Under the pieces are notes generated by a model. That model was not told the origin of the DNA, made no database searches, and was given only the letters and a program-made list of their open reading frames with translations. A stretch of DNA of 64,000 bases, from NCBI RefSeq assembly GCF_022605725.1, contig NC_065549.1, forward strand, positions 40,253,690-40,317,689, in the 5' to 3' direction. Both the position numbers and the translations under genes were made by a program. This document shows, piece by piece, positions 1 through 10,939 of this stretch (the stretch's first letter is position 1; each line of letters opens with the position of its first letter). This stretch comes from Anthonomus grandis grandis. Its lineage: Eukaryota; Arthropoda; Insecta; Coleoptera; Curculionidae.

Positions 1-1130
1 TTGAGTGGTTCTTTTGCATAAATAGTTTTATTTTATTTATAATTTTACTACTTAAGTAGATTATTTATTACATATGAAAATTTAATATGCTCAGAAAAAT
101 TTAATTTTGCAATATTTTTAAATTGTTTACCAACAATTGACTTAAGACGGCAGTAATATTTCGGTATGTTAAAATAGTGTAGAATATCTTAACGGTATTC
201 AGTTGCTCTTTTAATTTACCAAAACTTTGTAAATAGCTTTTAAGTTTAATCTATTGTTTGATGTAATATAATCTTCGTTCAAAAGATGATATCGAAGTAC
301 AAACCGTAAATAAAATCCCAAAAATTAAAATATGGTGATTCTTATGAATTATGTTGAATGACAAAAATGAATTTTGAATTAATAATCTTATGTATTTACG
401 AAATCACAATTTAATATTCAAAACAACACTCAAATCCTTTGCGCTATCAACTACATATGAACGCCTCTTAATTTATTAATAATAAAAACAGTTGGTGATA
501 AGCCTCATCTGGTAAACACCCTGTAGGTATCTACTTAATGTACTTACAAATCTGCCTATTTTGCTTTTTCTTTATTCTTATGCTACGGTTTTGCTAAGTA
601 GATGTTTGCACAGTTGGAGACTAGTTCAAATTTAAGGAAGGGACTGCATCTTTTTTCAATATCCATTTATTTTGTGGTAATTCCAAAATAGTAATCGCTT
701 TTTGCGAAATGTTTTAAACATATTGTTGTCTTTTTAATATTAAATTTATGTTGCTGGTAACATTTAAGAATCCATTGTCGGCAAACTTGATTGTCCTTTG
801 GAAATCTAAAGAATCAGCATTCAGAAACTACCTTACTTTTTTACTGCACAGTACACCATAATAAAAAATGTTTAATTATTATACATTAATAAACTTTACC
901 ACATTTGTCAGTAAAAATAAACAAAAAATACACACAACACAAACCATACCCTAAATCCATTGAGCATCTAAACCAAAAACGAAACGTCATATTAAAATGT
1001 ATTAAAACTCTAAAAGCTGTTTCTGGGGAAATTTGTCATCGAATGACGTCAGGCGTGCGAGAGAGATAGGCTTATCTCATGCGTGTGAGTTTATCTTTTC
1101 GAGTATTAGTATTATGCTGTCATATAGTAC
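1..1130. other. AT-rich spacer, nothing recognised
   Basis: No open frame with recognisable protein similarity on either strand. A cAMP-response-element-like palindrome TGACGTCA lies near 1044 in a less AT-rich patch (about 1025-1100), but nothing around it supports a promoter. Confidence 0.5.
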
Positions 1131-2214
1131 TTAACCGATTTACGGCCAAGGATAGAAATAAAACTTAAAATTTTTTAATTACCTATATATTTTAATTATG
1201 AAAACACATTACAGAAACACATATGTGAAATCAAAAAAGAAATAAATCTGCTACTTTCTGAAATAAGTGGTATTGCGTAAACGCATCAACGGCCTATAGT
1301 GTTAAGCGATATTGCCGAAAACAGTGCAACGCTCACAAATATAAATTGTTTGACTTCTACATACACGATATGTTCTTCGAAAGTCAGTCCTACTGATTAC
1401 ATATCCAAAGTGATCAACTCTCACTTCACTGGGTGGTTCTAATGGAAGTGGTCTAGCGACATAGTTCTTTGTTTTTAATAAGCGTACGGCGATGAATTAT
1501 TTAAAATTCGGTTGTCACATTTTATTGTGATTCACCGTGTTGTAGAGTTTCCAGGAATTGACAAGAGTACTGTCTTTTGTATTTTTAAATAGTGGCCACC
1601 ACTATTTCTTACCCATCATACCGATTCTATAATTTGCCACGCCATTATCATGCAAATCTACTCCTCCCATGTATTTATCAAATCTTGAAATTACAGCTGG
1701 TTGTGGGATTGACACTTCTTTTTTCGATTTTCTGTTATATCTTTTAGCAGAAGTAAGAGGTTTTACGTGATAATGGGTACTAATTGCTAGACTTGTCTAG
1801 ACACACTTGTGACAAGCAATTTCAGTTATTCGGCCGGTGATGCGAGAACGCAATAGCATAATTTATGACCTTATTAGGAAAACCCTGGTTCAACTAGGTT
1901 TTCAATTTTATGATGTAGTTTGGAATGTACTTAGTGTTAAAAAAATACAAAACTTTGAAAATAAAAACATTAAATAGGAGTATATGATTTTTAAAAATGT
2001 GCGGCCATATATAAGAAAAAATCCGGGTTTTTAAAAAATTCGTACAAGAAAGCAAATGAAAAAAATGGTTCAAATTTAATTATCAAAAGTCACTTTGTTC
2101 AACCTTACGTCAATGGTACTAGCCCATATTTCAGGCGAAAAAAGCACTATTTTTTTGTAAATAAATCATTAGTGCAGTATTGCGTATACGCATCACTGGC
2201 CATAAATGGGTTAA
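1131..2214 (-). mobile_element. piggyBac-like element, internally deleted
   Basis: Both ends sit on TTAA (1131-1134 and 2211-2214), the piggyBac target. Just inside, the left end reads CCGATTTACGGCCAAGGAT and the right end, reverse-complemented, reads CCCATTTATGGCCAGTGAT: 15 of 19 match as a terminal inverted repeat. The interior carries the 3' half of a piggyBac-type transposase on the minus strand. At about 1.08 kb it is less than half the usual length, so the 5' part of the transposase is deleted. A 35-40 bp direct repeat containing GCGTAWACGC occurs inside both ends (about 1270-1306 and 2178-2214). Old copy, not mobile on its own. Confidence 0.75.
1315..1800 (-). pseudogene. piggyBac transposase C-terminal remnant
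   Basis: Read on the minus strand, this stretch keeps the hallmark piggyBac block around MGGVDLHDN (about 1644-1670) with FDKYMGGVD just before it. The invariant tryptophan run that follows (GKK-WWPLF) is broken by a TAG stop at 1602-1604. Beyond that come LVNSWKLYN, another stop, the AVRLL block, and a cysteine-containing tail with C..C spacing as in the piggyBac zinc-binding end. PiggyBac transposases cut and paste at TTAA sites using a DDD catalytic core; here only the region from the third catalytic aspartate (in GGVD) onward survives. Stops and frame changes make it a clear pseudogene. Confidence 0.75.
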
Positions 2215-2984
2215 AATAAAAATAAATAAACCACTATCTATCTCGTGATATACAAGAACTAAACCATATTCATCATCCGTAGTGATTTATGAAAGGAAGT
2301 GCACATCTTGTTACCGCTCAAAAAAAAAACAAGCTATCGTTGCCAATGGTCTTAATATTATGTTCAGCGGGTTATTGTTGTCGCGCAGGCAAGAAGGCGA
2401 AAAATTCGTGAAAAGTGTTTTCTTTTCACGGGAAGAGCCTGCGACCCCATTCAGCCATTCACGTCTTGGGAAATTGACCTGTCAGGCGTGATGGTCGGCT
2501 TCTCGTCACTTCGAGATCTATTTCGAGGGAAGCGAGCACTGCGAGACGATATCTGAAAAAGTGTAGACGATATTAGACTTTGTGTTGGTAAATGAAAACA
2601 TTTTTTGGGGTGTAGTCAATCGTTAGATCTGTATTAAGATTATTTTTTGTGCCGGATGAATTTGAGGGCAGGACTTTTGGGGGTATTGATTTTTTTTGTT
2701 TCTGGACTTAATCAAGACTTTTAACTGTGTCTCTCATCCTACTTTACATATTAAAATTCTACTTAATTAAAAAAAAAATAAAGTAAGCATGTAGTTAAGT
2801 TCTAAAAAGATACGTTGCTCCATAAGACGGAGAGTGGAAAAAGCAAAAATGGTATCTCCCGTCAAGTATTTCTGCTTATTTTATTGGCATTTTCAAGGTA
2901 GAATACCCAGAAAACCAGAAAAAGGAAAGGAAAAAAATACATAGAAATCTTGAACAGGAGGAAACAACTAAGATTTGTGATATA
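2215..2984. other. spacer with a GC-richer patch
   Basis: About 2290-2560 is richer in G+C than its surroundings and contains a small hairpin (GTGAAAAGTG / CTTTTCAC near 2408-2438). The short open frame at 2282-2491 shows no recognisable domain. No gene assigned. Confidence 0.4.
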
Positions 2985-3180
2985 TATTAAAAGTAGATTC
3001 ATGAAATAAATAGTGAAAGATTAAGGTAACTTTCCCCTACAAGAAAGTTTTTAAGGCCTTCCTTAAAAACTTTCTTAGATATGAAGACTATTGTGCCCTC
3101 TAATCTAGGAATCACATTTCACTTTTAACGGTAAAAAAAGTTAATTTTCTTAAAAACGTAGATCAAAGTCAAAGTCAAAA
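2985..3180 (+). repeat. dispersed repeat copy with GTGCCCTCTA core
   Basis: This segment shares its order of short blocks (ATGAAATA..AGTGA.AGATTAA, a hairpin or CTTTCTTAG junction, then GTGCCCTCTAATCTAGGAAT and a CATTTCACTT tail) with copies at about 6730-6975 and, more weakly, 12455-12530. No coding capacity. It looks like a member of a dispersed or satellite-like family. Confidence 0.55.
3041..3076. repeat. perfect 16-bp hairpin
   Basis: AAGAAAGTTTTTAAGG (3041-3056) is the exact reverse complement of 3061-3076, separated by CCTT. It lies inside the dispersed repeat copy. The second copy near 6890 has only one arm, so the palindrome is probably a local rearrangement. Confidence 0.8.
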
Positions 3181-3392
3181 TATGCATTATTATCTGAAGA
3201 ATCAAAAGTTCTTACCTTCATAATAATAAACTAATAAAAAGTAAAATTAACTGAAATATTACAAATCTTTAATAATCACATTACTTAAAAATTTTTAATT
3301 TCAAGAACCATTAATACATTCACGTTATTAATTCCTACTCTTTGAACATAACTGCTTATTAAAATTTAGCCTAGTCAAAATAAATTTTAGGT

Positions 3393-3530
3393 TTGCAATA
3401 ATTTAGGGAAAGCTGAAAATTTACGTAGATATTAAAAATAGTATTACAAATAAAATGTCAAAAATCCCCATCGTCCTCCTTGTGCTAAAAAGCTTATTCA
3501 AGGTCAAACGTCAAAAATATTGGTTTTTCG
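3393..3530 (+). repeat. left arm of a 140-bp inverted repeat
   Basis: Closely matches the reverse complement of 5663-5805, including GGGAAAGCTGAAAATTTAC, ATAGTATTACAAATAAAATG and AAGGTCAAACGTCAAAAAT. The arms are 2.1 kb apart and enclose the minus-strand LINE remnant. No transposase is recognisable between them, so they could be two copies of one repeat in opposite orientation rather than the ends of one element. Confidence 0.7.
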
Positions 3531-4021
3531 CGTGTCAGTATTGAGTTATTTATAGTTTCGTATTGCAAGTAAGGAAGTTTCATGAAATAGCGTTTAGTAG
3601 CATTTTTTTAGCTGTATTAATTAAAAAAAATGAATTATTGATATGTATTATATCGTAAAAAATTATTGTAAATCTGTATAAAAATGTTATATATGGTAAA
3701 TAATTTTATTATAATATAAAAATAATTTTATTCTCACTCATAATCTTCACAAAAATCTTCATCTTCGCTTTCTTCTTCCTCTTTTTCTATTTCTATAGAT
3801 TCTGATAAATATAAAGATGAATCAATTATCTCTTTTATCTCGTACGGATCCTCATCTGTTAAATTTTTGTCAGCATTGGAGCAAGATTGTCAAATTGAGA
3901 TTGTCAAGATTGAGCAAAACAATCCTACTCTTTTACAGCCACAACTATTACTAAAACCCTTTTTGCAATTAAAGAAAATAGTGTTAAGGAGTTTTTCTGG
4001 AGCAGGTGGAAGTACAGTTTG

Positions 4022-4990
4022 AATTTATTTATTTATTTCAATATACGGCAGGGCCAGTTTACAAAAACAAAATAGATAATACAAAATACTAGACAATATA
4101 ACAATATAAATACAATACTAGAATTACAAAAAAAATATACCAAGATAAAACCTCTGAAAAAACAATCATCAACAGGGCTAAAAACTTAACTAAAAACTTA
4201 ATACTATCCAAGGAACGTAGGTTAAAGTGTAAGATTATTTATTTTTGATTTGAATGACCGTAAGCCGCCGGAAAATGGATCCAAACTATTTTCATTAAAG
4301 AAACGCAATGTCCTAGTCAGTGGAGAAAAAAACCCATAGGTGGCCGAATGAAAGGGTAAACAAAATATAGAAGAGTTGATCCTTCTTTGAGAGGTGTTAA
4401 AAGGAATTGCTTCCAAGATGGTAGGACAATGATATAAACCATTTAAGATCTTATAAAACGTTAAAGCATTAGAATAATGCCGTCTGACTTCAAGATTAGG
4501 GATATTAAATTGGATACTGATAGCATTATAGTCGATGTAATAATTACGAAAAATATTTACTTCAGCTCTATAAGCAAGGAATCTTAAGAATCTTCTTTGT
4601 ACAGCCTCAAGGTTTTTAAGAAAAACAGATGGGATACCATCAGGGCCAAAAGAATGTTTGTTAGGAAGGCGTAAGATTTCATCAAATATGTCCAATAAAA
4701 AAAAGAGATGCGATTTAAATCCAGACTGTAATCAAATTTATAGTCAGGAGCTTTGCGGACAGGTTGCCTGTATGTAATTTCAAAATACCTAGCAAATAAG
4801 TTTACAATATCTTGACCATTACCAGCAACCTTGGCTTCCATATGCATTTGCTATTGGGGTATGAATCAGACCTATGTAATCTATTTATGTGTTTCCAAAA
4901 TGAAGAAGGATCATAAGAAATTTCAGTATTTAATCTTTCAATATATGACCTAAAACATTCATCACGAAGAGTTTTACATTTATTCTTCAA
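4022..4990 (-). pseudogene. non-LTR retrotransposon remnant, RT core deleted
   Basis: The minus strand holds pieces of an ORF2-type reverse transcriptase of the jockey/CR1 superfamily. Order in the element: a pre-RT segment with PSSFWKHIN (4802-4990), then the finger motif GPDGIPSVFLKN (about 4617-4660), then immediately the post-RT tail (RRFLRFLAYRAE, ALTFYKILNGL) ending at a stop at 4222. The whole palm with the FSKAFD and YADD motifs is missing, so there is an internal deletion at about 4612. Frames change between blocks. The 3' end is marked by a (TTTA)n run at 4024-4038 on the plus strand, equivalent to an AAAT tail on the element strand. Such elements copy themselves by target-primed reverse transcription; this copy is dead. 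Confidence 0.75.
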
Positions 4991-5662
4991 ATTTGCTGCA
5001 AACTATTATCTGTCAACCTTCAACCCCAATCTTGTGGGTCCAGTTCATTACCAAGCCAGACTTGAACTCGGTATTATATTCGATATTAGTATTGACAAGC
5101 AAAAGCAGATGTCGGAGGAAGGCAAGATAACTCTTTTATTATTTCGTGTGTTTTTTACAAAACTTAAATATCGATACTTGTCTAAACAATCAATCTTTTT
5201 TGAAGAAAATGGATTCCATTTGCAATGATGGCTTGTGGGGAGAATCGTCTTTTTAAAACACTTCTGCGCAATTAATTAAATCGGTACTTTTATAGAATGC
5301 AGATGTAGTGTCACAATCAGATATCGCATGCAAGAATAAAACATGAGATTGACATTTTGGCTACTTTGCAGTTAAACTTTGAGACGAATATATTTTTGTT
5401 TGTACTTGAGCTTTTCAGGTATACGACCGGCGACCCTTCAACAATCAGGCAGACAGTTACTTATTGTATTGAGTGTTTCATAAGATACACGGTGGAGTAA
5501 GAACGTATGTCAGTATTTTTAAAAAAAGAGCGTATATCAGTATTTATATATCTTAAGAATGGTGATTCGCACGAAAAAAAGTGTAAAAACATTTTTTGTA
5601 GATAATTTTATGATCTACAATTTTTGTCTGACCTATTTTTATGATAAAACTTACCGTTGACG

Positions 5663-5805
5663 AGATACATGCAAAAAACCAATATTTTTGACGTTTGACC
5701 TTGAACAAAATTTTTTGCACAAGTAGGATCAATGGGGATTTTTGCCATTTTATTTGTAATACTATTTTTAACATCTATGTAAATTTTCAGCTTTCCCTGA
5801 ATTAT
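5663..5805 (-). repeat. right arm of a 140-bp inverted repeat
   Basis: Reverse-complement partner of 3393-3530; differences are scattered substitutions and short indels. Open frames here (5553-5774) are incidental. Confidence 0.7.
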
Positions 5806-6720
5806 TTTAAACTTTCATTTTTTTTCTACTTATTTTGACTGTACTAAATTACTCTCTAAACTTACAAAGACTCTTACACATATGGTTAAAAATTATCTAA
5901 AAAAATTCCTCAACATTGTAAAAAACTTTTTTAACTAATAGATTGTTTACTCTTTTTTTAATTGCTTATGACATGTTCTAACTGAAATTGAAGGTAGATG
6001 GTTAAATAAAATCTTACTAAGGTAATAAATAGAATTATAAGTCAAGGATAAAGAAGTGGGTATTGGAAGATTTATTTTAAGACAACTTCGAGTATTTTTA
6101 ACAGGCTCCGCTAATAAAGTTAAAGAGTATTTTTTATGACCTATAATTTCCAGAATATAAATTTATGCTAAAGATGATTTTTGTTTAGATATAAATGGAG
6201 CTTTTAAGATTCTCTACATCCTATAATGCACAAGAATCTCAATGCACGCTTTCGTATAATAAACACTTTCTGATACACATGTCCAGAGCATCTTCTTCAA
6301 AAGCAAATTCCATATTACAAATAGGAGTAAATTAGGGCAAAATAAGCACTTTTTGTTACTTTTTTGTTAAGGTTACCTCTCCCTTGGTAATAGATGTCAA
6401 ATTTTAAATTGTCATTTATTACCAAACCCAAAAATGTATTGTAGTTTGCCGTCAAAATAGGATCTGTGTTTAGAACCACATTGTTAAGTTTACATTTAAA
6501 ATATGAGTCTTGGAGTCATTAGACAAACAGTTACAATCACACCATTTTTTAATGTTGGTCAGACACGTGTTTACATTTGCATTAAGGACATGAATATCTC
6601 TATTATTCAAAAGCAAAATGGTGGATTAAAAATAAATAGTGACGGATTAAGGATTCACCTAAGGATAAACTTTTTTCTACAAATATTTAATTGTCTAAAA
6701 TAACGGTCTAAAATAATTAA
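5806..6720. other. AT-rich spacer
   Basis: No recognisable coding sequence on either strand; the short open frame at 6503-6703 has no known motif. Confidence 0.5.
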
Positions 6721-6980
6721 ATAAAAATTTTCGTAGATATTAAGACTTCTGTGCCCTCCAGTCTAGGAATGACATTTTACCTTAAAACTCATGGCTCCAA
6801 GCTAAGAAGTTGATTTTTTCAAAAACTGCTCAACGCAGATTAATGAAATACACAGTGACAAATTAAAGAAGTTTGGCGCTACAAAGTTTTCTTAGGGTTT
6901 AAAATTACTTAATGAAAACTTTTGTATTTTTGTGCCCTCTAGTCCAGACATTTGACCTTGAAGCTTATAGTCCAGTACTT
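6721..6980 (+). repeat. GTGCCCTCTA repeat, tandem pair of about 185 bp
   Basis: GTGCCCTCCAGTCTAGGAAT (about 6752) recurs as GTGCCCTCTAGTCCAGAC (about 6937), followed each time by a T-rich stretch with ACCTT. The unit is the same family as 2985-3180. Non-coding. Confidence 0.5.
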
Positions 6981-7109
6981 CCGGCTTTATAGGGAAAATA
7001 CAGCATCTGTACTAACGAAACATAGTTGACTTGCCCCGAACAAGCTAATAAGCAGAAACCCTTGTCAGCAGGTACCACCTTTGTTTCTTGATCTTCTTAA
7101 TCTGATTTA

Positions 7110-7217
7110 TGGCTGTTTCAATGATATTTTTTTTAAGGAGTGAAGACGATGTCATTAAAGAGAGAAGTAAAAATATAAGTGCTACAGGGATTCTTTGTTG
7201 GACCCTTTTTTTTGATG
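7110..7217 (+). pseudogene. LINE reverse transcriptase fragment, left of Tc1 insertion
   Basis: The end of this stretch reads VLQGFFVGPFFLMYIK when joined in frame to sequence right of the Tc1 element. This is a decayed form of the conserved RT palm motif (V)PQGS.LGPLLF..YIN. The Tc1 element inserted at the TA at 7218-7219 cut it off from the FADDT motif now at 8800-8830. Confidence 0.55.
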
Positions 7218-7219
7218 TA

Positions 7220-8759
7220 CACTACCGGACAAAAGTGGAGAAACAAAGTGTCTTTTGTATTTATTTTTATATAAGTGTATTTGATCAATAATTTTTTATT
7301 TTTTTTATATATAATTTTGTTTTTAGTCTTCAGTACCTCAATAAAAAATTAAAAAAAAAACAAATGACAACTAATATATTTTATTCTTGTTTCTACAGGG
7401 GACAAAAGTGGAGAAACACTATTTTTATTTATTTTTTATACATAATGTATTAGTTAGTTGTACATACAAAGACTAATAATGGTTAGCAAAACCGTTATTT
7501 TTTATAACTTCAGCACACCGACTTCGCATCGAGTTCATTAGGCTGTGAATATAATCTGCTGAAATAGAATTCCACTCCTCTTGACGAGCTGTGAACAAAT
7601 CATCCTGGTTTCTAAATTTATCTTTATTTCTTTGTCTGATTTTCCTATCTAAATGGTCCCATAGGTTTTCTATCGGGTTTAGATCCGGACTTTGTGCGGG
7701 CCATTTCATATGAGGCACATTGTTGTCTTCAAACCATTTCTTTACTACTTTTGCGGTATGCTTCGGATCGTTATCCTGCTGAAACGACCATCGAAGCGGC
7801 ATATTTTCTTCTGCGTATAAAAGCATATGATCCTGAAGAATTCTTAAAAATTGAAATCTGTCCATTTCACCTTTAACTTTTCTTAATGGTCCTACTCCTG
7901 ATCCGGAAAAGCAACCCCAAACCATGATATTGCCTCCTGCAATGTTTTACAGTTGCCCTGGTGTACTTTGGATTAAGTCTAGTATTGGCAGGACGACGAA
8001 CCCATTTCATTCCATCATATCCGAATACCGAATTGAACCGTTTTCCACTTTTGGGTTGTCCAATCAAGATGTTCCTGTGCAAATTAGAGTCTAGCCAATC
8101 TATTCTTTTTAGAAATGAATAGTTTTTTTAGCTGGACGACGGCTATAAAGTCCAAATACAGTCAAACGACGACGAATACTACGCACAGATACCGAAATCC
8201 AGGTATTTCATTTTAAATTTCTGGGGCGGGCATAAAGGGATGTTCTGTTGCCAACATTTTTATTTTTCTCTCAATAACTTTATTCGTTTTCCTTGGTCGT
8301 CCATACCTTGGACGGGTACTCACACTATTATATTTTTTAAAAGCAGCAATAGTTTTTGAAACTACGGATCTATTACGATTAATTTGCCTAGCAATTTCAC
8401 TTTGTTTTACACCAGCTTGAAATTTTGAAACAACTAATTTTCGGAGATCAATACTCGGATCTATTCCGCGAGGCATTTTGCACAAATCGTATATAACAGT
8501 TTAGCACTTAACGTTAAGATCAAACTAATAATAAATAATCACTTTAAATACCAAATAACATTTATTTGGAATGTTTATTCACTTTTGTCCGCATAAAATA
8601 GCATAAATAATTTTGATCAACTGATAAGGTAAATACAAACAAGAAAGATGCTGCAATATTAGAGCTAAATATTTTCCACTAAAAATGTATAATAATATCT
8701 TGTATGTTAATATGTTATTGTTAAATTTGTAAATGTTTCTTCACTTTTGGCCGGTAGTG
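7220..8759 (-). mobile_element. Tc1-family DNA transposon with nested inverted/direct repeats
   Basis: The element is flanked by TA (7218-7219 and 8760-8761). Both ends start CACTACCGG and continue with a shared (G/A)CAAAAGTG(G/A)AGAAACA tract. A second, internal copy of GACAAAAGTGGAGAAACA lies about 180 bp in on the left (about 7402-7420), and a matching inverted copy on the right (8572-8590, GGACAAAAGTGAATAAACA when reversed). Terminal repeats containing two direct transposase-binding-site-like units each (IR/DR structure) are known from several Tc1 families. The single minus-strand gene is broken, so this copy is not autonomous. It sits inside a LINE reverse transcriptase relic. Confidence 0.9.
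7473..8485 (-). pseudogene. Tc1 transposase (DD34E), frameshifted
   Basis: Cut-and-paste transposase of the IS630/Tc1/mariner superfamily, read on the minus strand. The N-terminal frame (8213-8485, starting MCKMPRG) has a paired-like helix-turn-helix (KQSEIARQINRNRSVVSKTI) and a GRPRK linker. The frame stops at MPAPEI; homologous residues continue in another frame (SIRRRL, SRRPAKKT), interrupted by stops near 8100-8115. Frame 7873-8082 retains GYDGMKWVRRPANTRLNPKYT, but the expected DES around the first catalytic aspartate is not visible. A final frameshift at about 7930 leads into 7473-7925 (MVWGCFSG), which holds QQDNDPKHT and PDLNPIENLW, spaced 34 residues between D and E. At least two frameshifts plus stops make it inactive. 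Confidence 0.9.
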
Positions 8760-8761
8760 TA

Positions 8762-8880
8762 TATAAAAATGTTCTACCCTCATACGATAACATCTCCACA
8801 TACAGTATCTTTGCTGATGACACCAGCATCTCTCTTAAAGGCACCCAACCTCTTGATTTGAGGAGGGTTATGTTAAGACC
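8762..8880 (+). pseudogene. LINE reverse transcriptase fragment, right of Tc1 insertion
   Basis: Contains STYSIFADDTSISLKG, the reverse-transcriptase catalytic FADD motif and its following strand (about 8791-8840). With 7110-7217 it forms one palm domain split by the Tc1 element. Similarity ends near 8880. Confidence 0.65.
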
Positions 8881-10004
8881 TGTTTTTGTAAAAGGAAAGA
8901 AAAAAACATCCCAACGGCTTTAAATTAAAATTAATAATTACAACTAAAATAAAATAAAAATAAAACACTACGAACGCTACTCAAAACCCGCAGGTACCTA
9001 TATCCAACATATACAATCCTGAAAGAATATTTAAAAAAACAATGATTTTATATGTATTCAAAAATAACTAAAAGAAAAGTAAGACAGTCTAGCAAACGAA
9101 AACGTCAACAAAATGCTGCAAATTCAAAGTAAACTAAGACATATCAAATTCAAAGTAAAGTAAGATTTAATTACTTTGAAATTGCAGCTTTCTGATATTT
9201 AGCCAATAAATCTACACCTTTTGGCAATTTTTTTATGATTTATAATACATTTATGTTTATTGGTATTGAACTATACACTTTGGGGCTTACACTTGTTAAA
9301 AATCTTTGATTATCATCCTTCTTATAAAAAAGAACAACCTTTGATCCAAGATTTTTTCCAACCCTTTGATTCAACCCAAGATTTGATCGGATATTTGTTT
9401 TTTTCCTGTTTTGCGCATGAATTTGAATTTCTTGAAAGTCTTGATTCAGAGCTTTAATGATTGGGTTCATATAGAGACTATTTCTGGGAAGCTAAGAAAC
9501 ATTGATTTTTTGCTTCGACGACTATAGGGGTTTGTGCCTAGAAAAATTCTTCTATATATATGCTATAGTAATTTTCACTCTGTAATGAGCTATAAGATTA
9601 TAATATGGGGTGAAGTCAAATTGGACAAGAGCTGTTAGTATATAGTATAACGATAAAAAATCTTTTTAATTTATTTAAACTATGAAAATTTCTCTTACTG
9701 CGAACTCCATTAACAAACTGGCCTATATAGAATTCATCTCCATTTAAGTTATGCATAGTTCTTATATTTCAAATTTTATAAATTGAATTAATTATAATAA
9801 GTTTAATGGTTATTTAGATTTCTTTCTAATGCTATTGTAATCGATTATATTAAAAATTTTTTGGCCCTAAATTTTCAACTAATCTTAATGATAATATCGA
9901 ACTATTAATTTTGCGTGTGCAGTTGAATAAAATATATCATTATTTCTACCCACTTTGCCTCTGGCTTTTCCTTATTTCTACGCCCAAGTCTTATAGCAGC
10001 AAAT
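8881..10004. other. AT-rich spacer
   Basis: Overlapping short open frames on both strands at 9240-9470 show no recognisable motif and are likely chance. Nothing else seen. Confidence 0.5.
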
Positions 10005-10190
10005 TTATCCCACAGGACTCGATACGTTCAGTTGTGCAGGAAATCCAAAAGGTCCTGTTATCGATAGGGTAGGTCTTTTCTTTTTGTTTGCGGCTTGTCT
10101 TTGATCAAACGAATTTCGTTTGGGATTTTTATTTCTAAACGATTTTTTCCTCCTTTTTTGAAGTGTTGTTTTATGGCTTACTTTAGCCAT
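10005..10190 (-). CDS. short basic open frame, unrecognised
   Basis: A 61-residue minus-strand frame beginning at an ATG, very rich in Lys and Arg in its first 40 residues (QKRRKKSFRNKNPKRN, ANKKKRP), like a nuclear-localisation or DNA-binding tail. Just past its stop, another frame reads LWDKFAAIRLGRRNKEK, which also looks protein-like, so this may be the start of a frameshifted gene or transposon protein. I do not recognise the family. A chance frame is quite possible. Confidence 0.25.
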   Translation of the reverse strand: MAKVSHKTTLQKRRKKSFRNKNPKRNSFDQRQAANKKKRPTLSITGPFGFPAQLNVSSPVG

Positions 10191-10939
10191 AGCACTAGAG
10201 AGAAATTCTCCATAAAATATATATTCAAATAATTCAAAATGCTAATTATATTTTAAATATGTTAATTTAATTTTAACATTAAATTCTTTCTTAAAGTAAA
10301 TATGCAATTTTTTTAATTAGTTGACTAATTAAATTTTTAATGAATTTCATCAAGAGTAAGTAAATTGCCTTCGTTTTTAATCGGCGCAATAAAAGGTGGC
10401 ATAAGCTGGAGCTAAAAGTGTTATTTTGTCATTTATCAGTTTTAATATTTAAACAGAAATGGTCTAGACTCCCTGCAGTATAAATCGGTATTTCGAGGGA
10501 ATGTTTCGTTTCCTTCGTAAAGGATTGAGGGAAATTGGCAAATGTTTCAGCGTCGAGAACGTAAAGGAAATGTGCAAATCATATATGGGCTTTAGATAAG
10601 CTTTATGCATCGGAATGAGCAGCGGATGCTTGTATATATGTGTACTTAATTTTATTAGAATATAGTAAAAATAAAGATTGTAGGTGCCTTAGCTATTATG
10701 AGTATTTTTTTATATCACAAGGACCTTTAACAACATTCATTACTTTATAATGAAAATATTCATAAATGTTTTTACAATGGAAATAACGAAAGTAGTTACT
10801 TTGTAGTAAGAAGGAATTTTCATTAGAGGGTGATTCGAACACCACTGATGGTATTTAGTAGACTTATTGTATGCCTCTGTTGAAAGAGAAAAGGCGAGAA
10901 AAGAACTTCGAAAGCAAAAAAAAGGAAAAAAGTTCGCAC
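10191..10939. other. spacer with a GC-richer stretch
   Basis: 10380-10620 is less AT-rich (tracts such as GGTGGCATAAGCTGGAGC) and could be conserved non-coding host DNA, but no gene or motif can be assigned. Confidence 0.35.

Noticed and set aside
9240..9470. Overlapping frames on both strands
   Set aside because: Low-complexity, no motif, and both strands equally open; chance.
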